DNA of 64,000 nucleotides from an uncultured Oxalobacteraceae bacterium (GTDB taxonomy: Bacteria > Pseudomonadota > Gammaproteobacteria > Burkholderiales > Burkholderiaceae). Where the stretch lies: positions 11,425 through 75,424 of the forward strand of contig CAMLIL010000015.1 in NCBI GenBank assembly GCA_946480015.1, given 5' to 3'. Both the position numbers and the translations under genes were made by a program. Below are positions 1 to 11,191 of the stretch, in pieces. The notes under the pieces were generated by a model, which saw only the letters and a list, made by a program, of their open reading frames with translations, ran no database searches and was not told where the DNA came from. How positions within the stretch are numbered: the stretch's first letter is position 1; each line of letters starts with the position of its first letter.

Positions 1-235
1 CTTCTGGTCGCAGATGCAAGCCAATGTGGATGTGCGCGCCGACGTGTTCAACGGCGTGATCATCAAGAGCCTGGTGTTCGGCATTGCCGTGACCTTCACG
101 GCACTGTTCCAGGGCTACCAGGCCCAGCCGACGCCGGAAGACGTCTCGCGCGCCACCACGCGCACCGTCGTGATCGCGTCGCTGATGGTGTGGGGGCTGG
201 ACTTCCTGCTCACCGCCCTGATGTTCAACCACTAG
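1..235 (+). CDS. mlaE: MlaE, phospholipid ABC transporter permease (C-terminal part, cut by window edge)
   Basis: Only the last 77 or so codons are present; the open frame enters from the left edge at base 2 and stops at 233-235. Two hydrophobic segments are visible, and the stretch around [17 protein letters not shown] matches the conserved cytoplasmic loop before the last helix of MlaE-type permeases. MlaE is the inner-membrane subunit of the MlaFEDB complex that moves phospholipids between the inner membrane and the periplasmic carrier MlaC. Immediate downstream mlaD, mlaA, mlaC and mlaB genes make the assignment secure despite truncation. mlaF is expected just outside the window. Confidence 0.9.
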   Translation, partial: FWSQMQANVDVRADVFNGVIIKSLVFGIAVTFTALFQGYQAQPTPEDVSRATTRTVVIASLMVWGLDFLLTALMFNH

Positions 236-290
236 TTTTTGAATCCGGCAGCCGCGCGCTGCCGACCATACAAGCGTTAGGAAAAATAAT

Positions 291-764
291 ATGCATCGCA
301 AATCGATAGACGTCTGGGTTGGCCTGTTTGTCGTGCTCGGCTTGGCGGCACTGGTGTTTCTGGCCCTCAAGGCCGGCAACATGAGTACCCTGTCGTTCGG
401 CAAGACTTACGCGATCACCGGCAAGTTCGACAATATTGGCGGCCTCAAGCCGCAGGCGCCGGTCAAGAGCGCCGGTGTGGTGGTGGGCCGGGTCGGCGAT
501 ATCAAGTTTGATGACAAGAGCTACCAGGCGCTGGTAACCTTGGAACTTGAGACCGGCTATAAATTCCCCAAAGATAGCTCGTTGAAAATCCTGACCGCTG
601 GCCTGCTCGGTGAGCAATATATCGGCATCGAAGCTGGCGGCGACACCAACAATCTGGTCAATGGCGACCGGATTAGCCGTACCCAATCTGCCGCCGTGCT
701 GGAAGACCTGATCAATCGGTTTATCTACAGCAAGGCGGCCGAAGGAAAGGAAGAGAGCAAATGA
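291..764 (+). CDS. mlaD: MlaD, MCE-domain phospholipid-binding subunit
   Basis: 157 residues. One N-terminal transmembrane helix (about residues 8-27) is followed by a single MCE domain containing GKFDNIGGLKPQAPVKSAG and VVVGRVGDI, which forms the periplasmic hexameric ring on the MlaFEDB transporter. Length fits single-MCE MlaD proteins. The start ATG at 291 precedes the membrane anchor directly. Its stop overlaps the mlaA start by 4 bases (ATGA), so translation is probably coupled. Confidence 0.95.
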   Translation: MHRKSIDVWVGLFVVLGLAALVFLALKAGNMSTLSFGKTYAITGKFDNIGGLKPQAPVKSAGVVVGRVGDIKFDDKSYQALVTLELETGYKFPKDSSLKILTAGLLGEQYIGIEAGGDTNNLVNGDRISRTQSAAVLEDLINRFIYSKAAEGKEESK

Positions 765-1609
765 ATAACAACAACGGCAGTCCCGGCCGAGCGCGCCCCT
801 GGCGCGCCCTGGTCCTCGCCGCAGCCGCCCTGAGCCTGGCCGGCTGCGCCTCCACCAACCCCAAAGACCCGTTCGAGAAGTTCAACCGCGGGGTGTTCGC
901 CTTCAACGATGCGGTCGACCAGCATGCCTTGAAACCGGCCGCCACCGTCTACAAGCAGGTCACGCCCTCGTTCGTGCAGACCGGGGTGAACAATTTCTTC
1001 GGCAATCTGGCGGACGTGTGGAGTTCGGCCAATAACTTAATGCAAGGCAAGGGCGAGGCCGGCATGTCCGATTTCGCCCGCGTGATGATCAATACCAGCT
1101 TCGGCATCGGCGGCCTGTTCGATGTGGCCTCCGAAGCCGGCCTGCCCAAGCACATTGAAGACTTCGGCCAGACCCTGGGCTATTGGGGCGTGCCCGCCGG
1201 TCCGTACTTGATGTTGCCGATTCTCGGCCCATCGACGGTCCGTGACACGGCAGGTTTGCCGCTGGACATCGCGGCCGATCCATGGATTCACGTCATGCCA
1301 GTCAGCACCCGCAATACGGGCACGGTGGTGCGCGTGGTCGATCAGCGCGCTGTATTGCTGGACGCCTCGAATCTGCTGGAAGAAGCGGCGCTGGACCGGT
1401 ACGAATTCATCCGGGACGGTTACCTGCAGCGCCGCCAGAACAAGATTTTCGATGGCGAAACGTCGCGCAAGAAAGCCAGGGAAGCGGCCAGGGAAGCCTC
1501 CGCCGATGCCGTGAACTCGGACGCCAGAAGCATCCGCGCAGCCTATGCCGATGACGACGCACCGGCGACGCCGGCGACGCCGGTGTCATCCGAAACGGCC
1601 GCCAAGTAG
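761..1609 (+). CDS. mlaA: MlaA/VacJ outer-membrane lipoprotein
   Basis: 282 residues with a lipoprotein signal ending in the lipobox LAGC, so Cys29 is the lipidated residue. The mature part carries the VacJ signatures DPFEKFNRGVFAFND and NNLMQGKGEAG, and the conserved YLMLPILGPSTVRD. MlaA sits with porins in the outer membrane and removes phospholipids from the outer leaflet, passing them to MlaC. The C-terminal 60 residues are charged and Ala/Pro-rich, with a short GCC-GGC repeat in the DNA near 1560-1580, and are probably disordered. Confidence 0.95.
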   Translation: MNNNNGSPGRARPWRALVLAAAALSLAGCASTNPKDPFEKFNRGVFAFNDAVDQHALKPAATVYKQVTPSFVQTGVNNFFGNLADVWSSANNLMQGKGEAGMSDFARVMINTSFGIGGLFDVASEAGLPKHIEDFGQTLGYWGVPAGPYLMLPILGPSTVRDTAGLPLDIAADPWIHVMPVSTRNTGTVVRVVDQRAVLLDASNLLEEAALDRYEFIRDGYLQRRQNKIFDGETSRKKAREAAREASADAVNSDARSIRAAYADDDAPATPATPVSSETAAK

Positions 1610-1679
1610 TTAACCCCTGCAGAGCCCCCGCGGAATCAGCGGGTTGCAGTTCGGAAAACCAACTCACTCAAGAGAGCTT

Positions 1680-2327
1680 ATGAAACTGATCAAACACATT
1701 TTCACCGCCGCCGTCGCGACCGTGGCCTTTGCCGCGGCCGGCGCCTTCGCCGCCCCGCCTGCCAACGAAGCGCCGGACGCGCTCGTCAAACGCATTTCCA
1801 GCGATGTCATCGACACCGCCAAGAACGACAGGGAAATTCAGGCGGGCAACCAGAAACGCGTGATGGACCTGGTCGAAACCAAGATCCTGCCTTACGTCGA
1901 CTTCCAGCGCATGACCGCCCTGGCCGCCGGCCGTTTCTGGCGCGAAGCCACGCCGGAACAGCAAAAGCAGCTGGCCAACGAGTTCCGCACCCTGCTGATC
2001 TTCACCTACTCGGGCGCGCTGTCGCAGATCAAGAACGAAACCGTGGAATTCAAGCCGCTGCGCGCCGACCCGGCCGACCAGGAAGTCGAAGTGCGTTCGC
2101 AGGTCAACATGACCCGCGGCGAGCCGATCACCCTGAACTACCGCCTGGCCAAATCGCCTTCCGGCTGGAAGATTTTCGACATCAACGTGCTGGGCGCGTG
2201 GCTGGTGGAAACCTACAAGGGCAATTTCGCCTCTGAAATCAGCAAGTCGGGCATCGATGGCCTGATCAAGTCGCTGGCCGAGCGCAACAAGAAGCTCGCC
2301 GCCAAGCCGATCAAGCCTGCCAAGTAA
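1680..2327 (+). CDS. mlaC: MlaC, periplasmic phospholipid carrier
   Basis: The ATG at 1680 is preferred over an in-frame ATG at 1644: it begins a clean Sec signal peptide (about 24 residues ending AFA) and has a purine-rich AAGAGAG just upstream. The product is 215 residues. The mature region has the MlaC/Ttg2D pattern, including ILPYVDFQRMTALAAGRFWR and the GWKIFDINVLG motif near the C-terminus. It shuttles phospholipids between MlaA and MlaD across the periplasm. Confidence 0.94.
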   Translation: MKLIKHIFTAAVATVAFAAAGAFAAPPANEAPDALVKRISSDVIDTAKNDREIQAGNQKRVMDLVETKILPYVDFQRMTALAAGRFWREATPEQQKQLANEFRTLLIFTYSGALSQIKNETVEFKPLRADPADQEVEVRSQVNMTRGEPITLNYRLAKSPSGWKIFDINVLGAWLVETYKGNFASEISKSGIDGLIKSLAERNKKLAAKPIKPAK

Positions 2328-2345
2328 AAGGTCAACCGCGACGCC

Positions 2346-2639
2346 ATGGGCCTGAATAATCTCGACAACATCGACACCCTGACGGTGGCCAACGCCAGAA
2401 CGGCGCTGGCCCAGGGCGTGGCGGCGATCAAGGCCGGCAAGACCGTGTTCGACCTCGGATCGGTCAAGCAGGCCGATTCCTCGGCCGTGGCGGTATTGCT
2501 TGCCTGGCAGCGCGCGGCCCGCAAGGCCGGCGCCGCCCTGTCCTACATCAACGTTCCTTCCAGCCTCACCAGCCTGGCCGCGCTCTACGGCGTGGACAGC
2601 TTCCTGGTCGATACCCCGGCCAATCTGCAGCACCATTGA
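2346..2639 (+). CDS. mlaB: MlaB-like STAS-domain protein
   Basis: 97 residues forming one STAS domain; the ADSSAVAVLLAW segment matches the loop and helix that hold the phosphorylatable Ser in anti-sigma-antagonist-like folds. In Mla systems this cytoplasmic subunit binds the ATPase MlaF and supports complex assembly. Its place directly after mlaC, with a 18-base gap, fits the order mlaE-D-A-C-B found in betaproteobacteria. Confidence 0.88.
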   Translation: MGLNNLDNIDTLTVANARTALAQGVAAIKAGKTVFDLGSVKQADSSAVAVLLAWQRAARKAGAALSYINVPSSLTSLAALYGVDSFLVDTPANLQHH

Positions 2640-2726
2640 TCCCGATCCAGGCGCGCGGCCTACAAGCCGCCGCCTGCGCCCCTGCCGCCGAACGCTCGCG
2701 CCGGCTCTGCCTTACCCGATTTCCCC

Positions 2727-2732
2727 TATAAT
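2727..2732 (+). promoter_or_regulatory. Possible sigma-70 -10 box before the ABC exporter
   Basis: A perfect TATAAT lies in the 154-base gap between mlaB and the exporter ATPase, 62 bases before the ATG at 2794. No good -35 at 16-18 base spacing is visible, so this is a weak call. It would allow the exporter/murA/his block to be transcribed separately from the mla genes. Confidence 0.3.
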
Positions 2733-2793
2733 TCAATGTTTAAGCGCAAGGTATAGCGATGCTGTCTATACATGCGGCCAGCCCGGAAAAAGC

Positions 2794-3701
<908 letters not shown>

Positions 3702-3705
<4 letters not shown>

Positions 3706-4469
3706 ACGTATTCTCCATCGGTTTCCGCACCCTGTTCTACAAGGAGATGCTGCGCTTCTGGAAGGTCGCCACCCAGACGGTGGCCGCGCCGATTCTGACC
3801 GCGATGCTCTACCTGCTGATCTTCGGCCACGTGCTTGAAGGCAGCGTCGTGATGCTCGAAGGCGTGAGCTACACCGCCTTCCTGATTCCCGGGCTGGTGA
3901 TGATGAGCGTGCTGCAAAACGCCTTTGCCAATTCCTCGTCCTCGCTGATCCAGTCCAAGATCACCGGCAACCTGGTATTCATTTTGCTGCCGCCGCTGTC
4001 GCACTGGGAAATCCTGTCGGCCTACGTGCTGGCCTCGGTGGTGCGCGGGCTGGCCGTGGGCGCCGGCGTGTTCGTCACCACCGCCTGGTTCGCCCACCTG
4101 AGCTTTGCCCAGCCGCTGTGGATCGCCGTGTTCGCCCTGCTGGGCGCGGCCATCCTCGGCACCATGGGCGTCATCGCCGGCATCTGGGCCGAAAAATTCG
4201 ACCAGCTGGCCGCCTTCCAGAACTTCCTGATCATGCCAGCGACGTTTTTGGCCGGCGTGTTCTATTCGATCAAGACACTGCCGCCGTTCTGGCTCGCGGT
4301 CTCGCACGCCAACCCATTTTTCTACATGATCGACGGCTTCCGCCACGGCTTCTTCGGCCAGTCCGACGTGGCGCCCTGGACCAGCCTGGGCATCGTCGCG
4401 GCCTTCTTCGCGCTGCTCGCGGCGATCGCCATCAATCTGCTCAAGCGCGGCTACAAGCTGCGCCACTAA
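3702..4469 (+). CDS. ABC-2 type exporter, permease subunit
   Basis: 255 residues with about six hydrophobic helices and the ABC-2 signature region around AFANSSSSLIQSKITGNL and FLAGVFYSIKTLPPFW. It overlaps the ATPase gene by 4 bases (ATGA), indicating translational coupling, and together they make a two-gene exporter of the NodJ/DrrB type. The transported compound cannot be read from sequence. Confidence 0.9.
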
Positions 4470-4479
4470 GGAACACACC

Positions 4480-4716
4480 ATGCCTACTACTCCACAAGCG
4501 ATCCACGGCTACATCGCCGCCGGCCTGGAATGCAGCCACCTCGAAGTCGACGGCGACGGCCAGCACTTCACCGCCCTGATCGTCTCGCCGGCGTTCGCCG
4601 GCAAGCGTCCGATCCAGCGCCACCAGCTGGTCTACGCCGCGCTGGGCGACCGCATGCGCGAAGAGATCCACGCGCTGTCGATGAAGACACTCACCCCGGA
4701 AGAATATCAAGGCTAA
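4480..4716 (+). CDS. ibaG: BolA/IbaG-family protein
   Basis: 78 residues. The HFTALIVSPAFAGKRPIQRHQLVYAAL pattern (given here in part, HFTALIVSPAF and RHQLVY) is the BolA class II KH-like fold with the conserved His before the second helix. IbaG proteins bind [2Fe-2S] clusters with monothiol glutaredoxins. The gene sits 10 bases from murA, the same pairing as ibaG-murA in E. coli, which supports the symbol. Confidence 0.88.
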   Translation: MPTTPQAIHGYIAAGLECSHLEVDGDGQHFTALIVSPAFAGKRPIQRHQLVYAALGDRMREEIHALSMKTLTPEEYQG

Positions 4717-4725
4717 AGGACAGAC

Positions 4726-5979
4726 ATGGACCAGCTACAGATCGTCGGAGGCAAGCGCCTCAATGGCGACATCACCATCTCCGGCGCCAAGAACGCCGCG
4801 CTGCCGATCCTGTGCGCCGGCCTGCTCACGGCCGGCGACCTGGAACTGTCGAACGTGCCGCGCCTGCATGACGTCAAGACCATCCTCAAAATCCTCGGCA
4901 AGACCGGCCTGACGGTCCAGCAGGTCGAGGACGAGAAAGTGGTCCTCAACGGCAGCAAGATCGACACCTTGGAAGCGCCGTACGAGCTGGTGAAAACCAT
5001 GCGCGCCTCGATCCTGGTGCTCGGCCCGCTGCTGGCGCGCTTCGGCGAAGCCAAGGTGTCGCTGCCGGGCGGCTGCGCGATCGGCTCGCGTCCGGTGGAC
5101 CAGCACATCAAGGGGCTGCAGGCGCTGGGCGCCGAGATCCGCATCGAAGGCGGCTACATCTACGCCAAGTGCAAGAAGCTGCAGGGCGCGCGCATCCACA
5201 CCGACATGATCACCGTCACCGGCACCGAGAACCTGCTGATGGCCGCCACCCTGGCCGAAGGCGAAACGGTGCTGGAAAACGCCGCGCGCGAGCCGGAAGT
5301 GACGGACCTGGCCAACCTGCTGGTCAAGATGGGCGCGAAGATCGAAGGCATCGGCACCGACCGCCTGGTGATCCAGGGCGTGCCGGAACTGCACGGCGCC
5401 AGCCACGCGGTGATCTCCGACCGCATCGAAGCGGTCACCTTCCTGTGCGCGGTGACGGCCACCGGCGGCGACATCATGCTCAAGCACACCCGCACCGACA
5501 TTTTCGACGTGGCCATCGACAAGCTGCGCGACATGGGCCTGGCCATGACCTATGGCCCGGACTGGATCCGCGGCCAGATGGAAGGCCGTCCCAAGCCGGT
5601 GTCGTTCCGCACCACCGAATACCCGGGCTTTCCGACCGACATGCAGGCCCAGTTCATGGCCGTCAACACCATCGCCTCGGGAACCAGCCGCGTCACCGAG
5701 ACGATTTTCGAGAACCGCTTCATGCACGTGCAGGAGATGAACCGCCTGGGCGCGGCCATCCAGACCGAGGGCAATACCGCCTTCATCCGCGGCGTGGACA
5801 AGCTGATCGGCGCGCCGGTGATGGCGACCGACCTGCGCGCGTCCGCTTCGCTGGTGATCGCCGCCATGGCCGCCGAAGGCACCACGATCATCGACCGCAT
5901 CTACCACCTCGACCGCGGTTACGACCGCATGGAAGTCAAGCTCTCCAACGTCGGCGCCGATATCGTCCGACTCAAATAA
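4726..5979 (+). CDS. murA: MurA, UDP-GlcNAc 1-carboxyvinyltransferase
   Basis: 417 residues, the normal family length. It catalyses the first committed step of peptidoglycan synthesis, transferring enolpyruvate to UDP-GlcNAc. The fosfomycin-target loop [15 protein letters not shown] carries the catalytic Cys (about residue 116), and [10 protein letters not shown] marks the start of the first inside-out barrel domain. The mobile-loop Cys is present, so fosfomycin sensitivity is expected for the enzyme. Located between ibaG and hisG. Confidence 0.98.
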   Translation: MDQLQIVGGKRLNGDITISGAKNAALPILCAGLLTAGDLELSNVPRLHDVKTILKILGKTGLTVQQVEDEKVVLNGSKIDTLEAPYELVKTMRASILVLGPLLARFGEAKVSLPGGCAIGSRPVDQHIKGLQALGAEIRIEGGYIYAKCKKLQGARIHTDMITVTGTENLLMAATLAEGETVLENAAREPEVTDLANLLVKMGAKIEGIGTDRLVIQGVPELHGASHAVISDRIEAVTFLCAVTATGGDIMLKHTRTDIFDVAIDKLRDMGLAMTYGPDWIRGQMEGRPKPVSFRTTEYPGFPTDMQAQFMAVNTIASGTSRVTETIFENRFMHVQEMNRLGAAIQTEGNTAFIRGVDKLIGAPVMATDLRASASLVIAAMAAEGTTIIDRIYHLDRGYDRMEVKLSNVGADIVRLK

Positions 5980-5989
5980 AGAACCAGCA

Positions 5990-6646
5990 ATGAGCAACTC
6001 GCAACTGATTTTGGCGCTGTCCAAAGGCCGCATTTTCGACGACACCCTGCCGCTGCTGGAGGCTGCCGGCATCGAGGTGCTGGAAAACCCCGAGACCTCG
6101 CGCAAGCTGATCCTGGCCACCAACGATCCCGGCGTGCGCGTGCTGATCGTGCGCGCCTCCGACGTGCCGACCTATGTGCAGTACGGCGCGGCCGACTTCG
6201 GCGTGGCCGGCAAGGACGTGCTGCTCGAGCATGGCGGCGAAGGCCTGTACCAGCCGATCGACCTGAACATCGCCAAGTGCCGCATGTCGGTGGCGGTCAA
6301 CGCCGGCTTCGACTACGAGACCGCGGTGCGCCAGGGCGCGCGCCTGCGCGTGGCCACCAAGTTCGTCAACACCGCGCGCGAGCACTTCGCCGCCAAGGGC
6401 GTGCACGTCGACCTGATCAAGCTGTACGGCTCGATGGAACTGGCCCCGCTGGTCGGGCTGTCGGACGCCATCGTCGACGTGGTCTCCACCGGCAGCACGC
6501 TGCGCGCCAACAACCTGGTCGAAGTCGAAGAGATCATGGACATCTCCTCGCGCCTGGTGGTCAACCAGGCCGCGCTGAAACTCAAGCGCGAGCGCCTGCA
6601 ACCGATCCTCGACGCCTTCGAGCGCGCCTCCAAATTAAATAAATAA
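5990..6646 (+). CDS. hisG: HisG, ATP phosphoribosyltransferase (short form)
   Basis: 218 residues; first step of histidine synthesis, joining ATP and PRPP. It has the two-lobed catalytic domain ([20 protein letters not shown]; the PRPP loop [14 protein letters not shown]) but lacks the C-terminal ACT-like regulatory domain of the 300-residue form. Short HisG enzymes need HisZ for activity and feedback control; no hisZ is present in this window. Confidence 0.97.
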   Translation: MSNSQLILALSKGRIFDDTLPLLEAAGIEVLENPETSRKLILATNDPGVRVLIVRASDVPTYVQYGAADFGVAGKDVLLEHGGEGLYQPIDLNIAKCRMSVAVNAGFDYETAVRQGARLRVATKFVNTAREHFAAKGVHVDLIKLYGSMELAPLVGLSDAIVDVVSTGSTLRANNLVEVEEIMDISSRLVVNQAALKLKRERLQPILDAFERASKLNK

Positions 6647-6660
6647 GCAAGCAAACAGCC

Positions 6661-7977
6661 ATGTCTCTCCAGATCCGCAAGCTCGATTCCACCCAGCCCG
6701 ACTTCAAACAGCGTCTCGACACGCTGCTCGCCTTCGAAGCGTCCACCGACGACGCCATCGAAACGGCCGTGGCCAAGATCCTGCATGAGGTGAAAACCCG
6801 TGGCGACGCCGCGGTGCTGGAGTACACCAACCGCTTCGACCGCAGCAATGCCGCCAGCATGGCCGCGTTCGACCTGACCGGCCAGCAACTGCGGGATGCC
6901 TTGGATGGCCTGCCCGCCGCCCAGCGCGAAGCCCTGCAAACGGCCGCCGAACGCATCCGCGTGTTCCACGAACGCCAGAAGCAGCAATTGCAGGGCTTCA
7001 GCTACACCGAGGCCGATGGCACGGTCCTGGGCCAGCGCATCACGCCGCTGGACCGGGTCGGCATCTACGTCCCGGGCGGCAAAGCGGCCTATCCCTCGTC
7101 GGTGCTGATGAACGCGATTCCGGCCCAGGTCGCCGGCGTGGAAGAAATCATCATGGTGGTGCCGGCCCCGGATGGCGTGAAGAACCAGATGGTGCTGGCC
7201 GCGGCGGCCATTGCCGGCGTCACGCGCGTGATCACCATCGGCGGCGCCCAGGCGGTCGGCGCGCTGGCCTACGGCACCGAGACGATTCAAGCGGTCGACA
7301 AGATCGTCGGCCCAGGCAACGCCTACGTGGCCGCCGCCAAGCGCCGCGTGTTCGGCACCGTCGGCATCGACATGATCGCCGGCCCTTCCGAAATCCTGGT
7401 GCTGTGCGACGGCACCACCGATCCGGACTGGGTGGCGATGGACCTGTTCTCGCAGGCCGAGCACGACGAACTGGCCCAGGCCATCATGCTGTGCCCCGAC
7501 GCCGCCTACATCGCCAGTGTTGAAGCGAGCATCCACAAGCTGCTGCCGGACATGCCGCGCGCCGACACCATCCGCACCTCGATGAGCGACCGCGGCGCGT
7601 TGATCAAGGTGCGCAGCATGGAAGAAGCCTGCGCCATCGCCAGCGACATCGCCGCCGAGCACCTGGAAATCAGCGCCGACAACCCGCAGCAATGGGCCGA
7701 CCGGATCCGCCACGCCGGCGCCATGTTCCTCGGCCGCTTCTCGTCCGAGTCGCTGGGCGACTACTGCTGCGGCCCGAACCACGTGCTGCCGACCTCGCGC
7801 ACGGCGCGCTTCTCCTCGCCGCTGGGCGTGTACGACTTCCAGAAACGCTCGTCGATCCTGCACGTGAGCGAAGCCGGCGCGCAAACGCTGGGCAAGGTCG
7901 CCGCCACCCTGGCCTACGGCGAAGGCTTGCAGGCGCACGCGCGCAGCGCCGAACTGCGTCTGAAACCGAGCGCATGA
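6661..7977 (+). CDS. hisD: HisD, histidinol dehydrogenase
   Basis: 438 residues. Catalyses the last two oxidations from histidinol to histidine with NAD and a zinc ion. The family signature [20 protein letters not shown] and the zinc-ligand segment [10 protein letters not shown] are clear, along with [14 protein letters not shown]. Its stop codon overlaps the start of the methyltransferase gene by 4 bases, an unusual neighbour for hisD. Confidence 0.97.
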   Translation: MSLQIRKLDSTQPDFKQRLDTLLAFEASTDDAIETAVAKILHEVKTRGDAAVLEYTNRFDRSNAASMAAFDLTGQQLRDALDGLPAAQREALQTAAERIRVFHERQKQQLQGFSYTEADGTVLGQRITPLDRVGIYVPGGKAAYPSSVLMNAIPAQVAGVEEIIMVVPAPDGVKNQMVLAAAAIAGVTRVITIGGAQAVGALAYGTETIQAVDKIVGPGNAYVAAAKRRVFGTVGIDMIAGPSEILVLCDGTTDPDWVAMDLFSQAEHDELAQAIMLCPDAAYIASVEASIHKLLPDMPRADTIRTSMSDRGALIKVRSMEEACAIASDIAAEHLEISADNPQQWADRIRHAGAMFLGRFSSESLGDYCCGPNHVLPTSRTARFSSPLGVYDFQKRSSILHVSEAGAQTLGKVAATLAYGEGLQAHARSAELRLKPSA

Positions 7978-8795
7978 GCAGCTGGGTCAATCAGGTGTTC
8001 TGCGAGGACGCCTTGAGCGGGCTGGCGCGCATCCCGGACGGCTCCATTGACCTGATCCTGACCGACCCGCCCTACAACCTGGGCAAGGATTACGGCAATG
8101 GCTCCGACCAGATGGACGATGGCGACTACCTGGCCTGGACCGAGCAGTGGATCGATGCCGCCCTGCCCAAGCTCAAACCCAACGGCAGCCTGTACATCTT
8201 CCTGACCTGGCGTTTTTCGCCGGAGATCTTCGTGATGCTGAAAAAGCGCATGACGATGATGAACGAGATCATCTGGGACCGCCGGGTGCCGTCGATGGGC
8301 GGCAGCATCAGGAGCTTTTCGTCGGTGCACGACACCATCGGCTTTTTCGTGCGCCGCAAGGATTACTACTTCGACCTGGACGCCGTGCGCATTCCGTACG
8401 ACGCCGAGACCAAGAAGGCCAGGTCGCGCTCGATTTTCGTCGGCGCCAAGTGGCTGGAGGTCGGCTACAACCCGAAAGACCTGTGGAGCGTGTCGCGCCT
8501 GCACCGCGAGCATCCCGAGCGGGTCGAGCATCCGACCCAGAAGCCTCTGGAGATCATCGAGCGCATGGTCAAGGCCTCGTGTCCGCCCGACGGCGTGGTG
8601 CTCGACCCCTTCATGGGCAGCGGCACCACCGCCCTGGCGGCGCGGCGCTGCGGACGCAACTTCACCGGCTTCGAACTGAACCCCGGCTACTGCGCCGTGA
8701 TACGCGAGCGCCTTGAGGCGCCGGAACCTGCGCTGACGAAAAAGAACGCCAAACGCAAACTGAAAGAGCAACCATGTCCTTCATCGACAACCTGA
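7974..8795 (+). CDS. Orphan beta-class DNA methyltransferase (N6-adenine or N4-cytosine type)
   Basis: 273 residues from the ATG at 7974. Catalytic motif IV DPPY is at residues 31-34 and the SAM-binding motif I region [10 protein letters not shown] is near 210-219, followed by ELNP; this order (IV before I) defines the beta class. The middle segment (about 90-190) is the likely target recognition domain. No restriction nuclease is adjacent, so it looks like a solitary methyltransferase with a regulatory or maintenance role. It starts inside the hisD stop (ATGA) and runs 22 bases into hisC, so it is translationally embedded in the histidine operon. Recognition sequence is unknown. Confidence 0.9.
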   Translation: MSSWVNQVFCEDALSGLARIPDGSIDLILTDPPYNLGKDYGNGSDQMDDGDYLAWTEQWIDAALPKLKPNGSLYIFLTWRFSPEIFVMLKKRMTMMNEIIWDRRVPSMGGSIRSFSSVHDTIGFFVRRKDYYFDLDAVRIPYDAETKKARSRSIFVGAKWLEVGYNPKDLWSVSRLHREHPERVEHPTQKPLEIIERMVKASCPPDGVVLDPFMGSGTTALAARRCGRNFTGFELNPGYCAVIRERLEAPEPALTKKNAKRKLKEQPCPSSTT

Positions 8796-9862
8796 TCGCC
8801 AACGTCATCCGTCCCGAGATCATCGCCGACCTGCCCTACAAGGTGCCGGACGCGGGCGGCTTCGTCAAACTCGACGCGATGGAGAATCCCTATCCGCTGC
8901 CGCAGCACCTGCGCGCGGAACTGGGCCGCCGCCTGGCCGACGCGGTGCTGAACCGCTATCCGGTGCCCAGCTACGCCACCCTGAAGGAACGCATCCGCGC
9001 CAGGATGGGGGTGCCGGCCGGTTACGACGTCATCCTCGGTAACGGCTCGGACGAAAACATCTCGATGATGCTGATGGCCGTCTCCGGCGGCGCACGCCAC
9101 CCGGCCATTCTGGCCCCGGCGCCCGGATTCGTGATGTTCGAACGCTCGGCCATGCTGGCCGGCGCCAGCTTCGTCCCGGTGCAGCTGCGCGACGACATGA
9201 CGCTCGACCAGCAGGCCATGCTGGCCGCCATCGCCGAGCACAAGCCGGCAATCACCTTCCTGGCCTACCCGAACAACCCGACCGGCACGCTGTACCAGCC
9301 GGAAGACATGGTCGAGATCATCCGCGCCGTGGGCGAGACCGGCATCGTGGTGGTGGACGAAGCCTACGGCCCGTTCGCCCGCACCAGCTTCATGGAGCGC
9401 CTGCCGGAATTCGAGAACATGGTGGTGATGCGCACCGTATCGAAGCTCGGCCTGGCCGGCATCCGCCTGGGCTATATGGCGGCGGCGCCGAAACTGCTGG
9501 AACAGTTCGAAAAAGTGCGGCCTCCTTACAACGTCAATGTGCTGACCCAGATCGCCGCCGAATTCGCGCTCGACCATATCGAGGTGCTTAACGACCAGGC
9601 CGCGCAACTGGTCGCCGCACGAGAGCAATTGCGGGCCGAGTTGTCGGCCTTGCCACGGGTGACCGTCTTCCCATCCGCCGCCAATTTCCTGCTGTTACGC
9701 GTGCCGGATGCCGACGCTTCCTGCGCGAAACTCCTGGCAAATAAGGTGATGGTGAAAAATGTGAGTAAAATGCACGGACTGGCTAATTGCATTCGTGTCA
9801 CCGTAAGCACGCCTGAAGAAAACACTGCATTTCTCAATGCCCTGAAGGCATCATTGAACTAA
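8774..9862 (+). CDS. hisC: HisC, histidinol-phosphate aminotransferase
   Basis: 362 residues, a PLP-dependent fold-type I aminotransferase. [21 protein letters not shown] and the Schiff-base lysine context [14 protein letters not shown] (Lys near 224) are all present. It converts imidazole acetol-phosphate to histidinol phosphate. Overlaps the preceding methyltransferase by 22 bases and is followed by hisB after 34 bases. Confidence 0.96.
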   Translation: MSFIDNLIANVIRPEIIADLPYKVPDAGGFVKLDAMENPYPLPQHLRAELGRRLADAVLNRYPVPSYATLKERIRARMGVPAGYDVILGNGSDENISMMLMAVSGGARHPAILAPAPGFVMFERSAMLAGASFVPVQLRDDMTLDQQAMLAAIAEHKPAITFLAYPNNPTGTLYQPEDMVEIIRAVGETGIVVVDEAYGPFARTSFMERLPEFENMVVMRTVSKLGLAGIRLGYMAAAPKLLEQFEKVRPPYNVNVLTQIAAEFALDHIEVLNDQAAQLVAAREQLRAELSALPRVTVFPSAANFLLLRVPDADASCAKLLANKVMVKNVSKMHGLANCIRVTVSTPEENTAFLNALKASLN

Positions 9863-9896
9863 TCGCATCAGCCAAACCAGTACATCGAGCAAGCCC

Positions 9897-10487
9897 ATGA
9901 CCCGCACCGCAGAAATTACCCGTAACACCAACGAGACGCAGATTCGCGTCGCCATCAATCTTGACGGTACCGGCAAGCAAAAGCTCAACACCGGCGTGCC
10001 TTTCCTGGACCACATGCTGGACCAGATCGCGCGCCACGGCCTGTTCGATCTGGAAGTCGAGTGCGTGGGCGATCTGCACATCGACGCCCACCACACGGTC
10101 GAAGACACCGGCATCACGCTGGGCATGGCGGTGGCCAAGGCCATCGGCGACAAGAAAGGCATCGTTCGCTACGGCCACTCGTACGTGCCGCTGGACGAAG
10201 CGCTGTCGCGCGTGGTGATCGATTTCTCCGGCCGTCCCGGCCTGGAAATGCACGTGCCCTGGACGCGCGCCATGATCGGCACCTTCGACGTCGACCTGAC
10301 GCTGGAATTTTTCCGCGGCTTCGTCAACCACGCGCTGGTGACGCTGCACATCGATAACCTGCGCGGCAGCAACGCCCACCACCAGTGCGAAACGGTGTTC
10401 AAGGCATTCGGCCGCGCGCTGCGCATGGCGACTTCGCTCGACGAGCGGGCCGCCGGCACCATCCCTTCGACCAAAGGCAGCCTGTAA
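9897..10487 (+). CDS. hisB: HisB, imidazoleglycerol-phosphate dehydratase
   Basis: 196 residues, the monofunctional dehydratase without the phosphatase domain found in enteric bacteria. Metal-binding motifs [10 protein letters not shown] and NAHHQCE, and the substrate-binding PFLDHML, are conserved. Converts imidazole glycerol phosphate to imidazole acetol phosphate. Confidence 0.97.
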   Translation: MTRTAEITRNTNETQIRVAINLDGTGKQKLNTGVPFLDHMLDQIARHGLFDLEVECVGDLHIDAHHTVEDTGITLGMAVAKAIGDKKGIVRYGHSYVPLDEALSRVVIDFSGRPGLEMHVPWTRAMIGTFDVDLTLEFFRGFVNHALVTLHIDNLRGSNAHHQCETVFKAFGRALRMATSLDERAAGTIPSTKGSL

Positions 10488-10514
10488 GCGTCGACGAACA
10501 AACCCTGTAAAGCT

Positions 10515-11153
10515 ATGAATAAAATTGTTGTGGTCGACTACGGCATGGGCAACCTGCGCTCGGTAGCGCAAGCCCTGCGCGCGGTCGCTCCCGAAGCCGA
10601 CGTGAAAATCTCCGGCGACGCCGCCGACATCGACGGCGCCGACCGCATCGTCCTGCCGGGCCAGGGCGCGATGCGCGACTGCATGCGCAGCCTGCGCGAG
10701 TCCGGCGTTCAGGAAGCGCTGCTGCGCGCCGCCAAGAGCCGTCCGATGATGGGCGTGTGCGTGGGCGAGCAGATGCTGTTCGACGTCAGCGAAGAAGGCG
10801 ACACGCCCGGCCTGGGTCTCTTGCCCGGCAAGGTGGTGCGCTTCCAGCTCGAAGGCCGCGTGCAGCCCGACGGCTCGCGCTTCAAGGTGCCGCAGATGGG
10901 CTGGAACCGGGTGCGCCAGGTGCGTGCGCACGCGCTGTGGGAAGGGGTCGGCAACGACAGCTATTTCTACTTCGTGCACAGCTACTACGTGCAGCCGGCC
11001 GATGCTTCACTGGTGGCGGCGGAAACCGACTACGGCGCGCCGTTCTGCTGCGCGGTGGCCAGGGACAACCTGTTCGCCACCCAGTTCCACCCCGAGAAAA
11101 GCGCGGCCGCCGGCCTGCGCGTGTACCAGAATTTCGTCAACTGGAAACCTTGA
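10515..11153 (+). CDS. hisH: HisH, glutamine amidotransferase subunit of IGP synthase
   Basis: 212 residues, class I glutamine amidotransferase. The nucleophile Cys lies in [10 protein letters not shown] (about residue 82) and the His/Glu partners in QFHPEKS near the C-terminus. It supplies ammonia to HisF. The order hisB-hisH-hisA-hisF is the standard arrangement. Confidence 0.97.
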   Translation: MNKIVVVDYGMGNLRSVAQALRAVAPEADVKISGDAADIDGADRIVLPGQGAMRDCMRSLRESGVQEALLRAAKSRPMMGVCVGEQMLFDVSEEGDTPGLGLLPGKVVRFQLEGRVQPDGSRFKVPQMGWNRVRQVRAHALWEGVGNDSYFYFVHSYYVQPADASLVAAETDYGAPFCCAVARDNLFATQFHPEKSAAAGLRVYQNFVNWKP

Positions 11154-11191
11154 GTTTCCTCGTTTTACTTTCAACTTAACCGACACCGATC

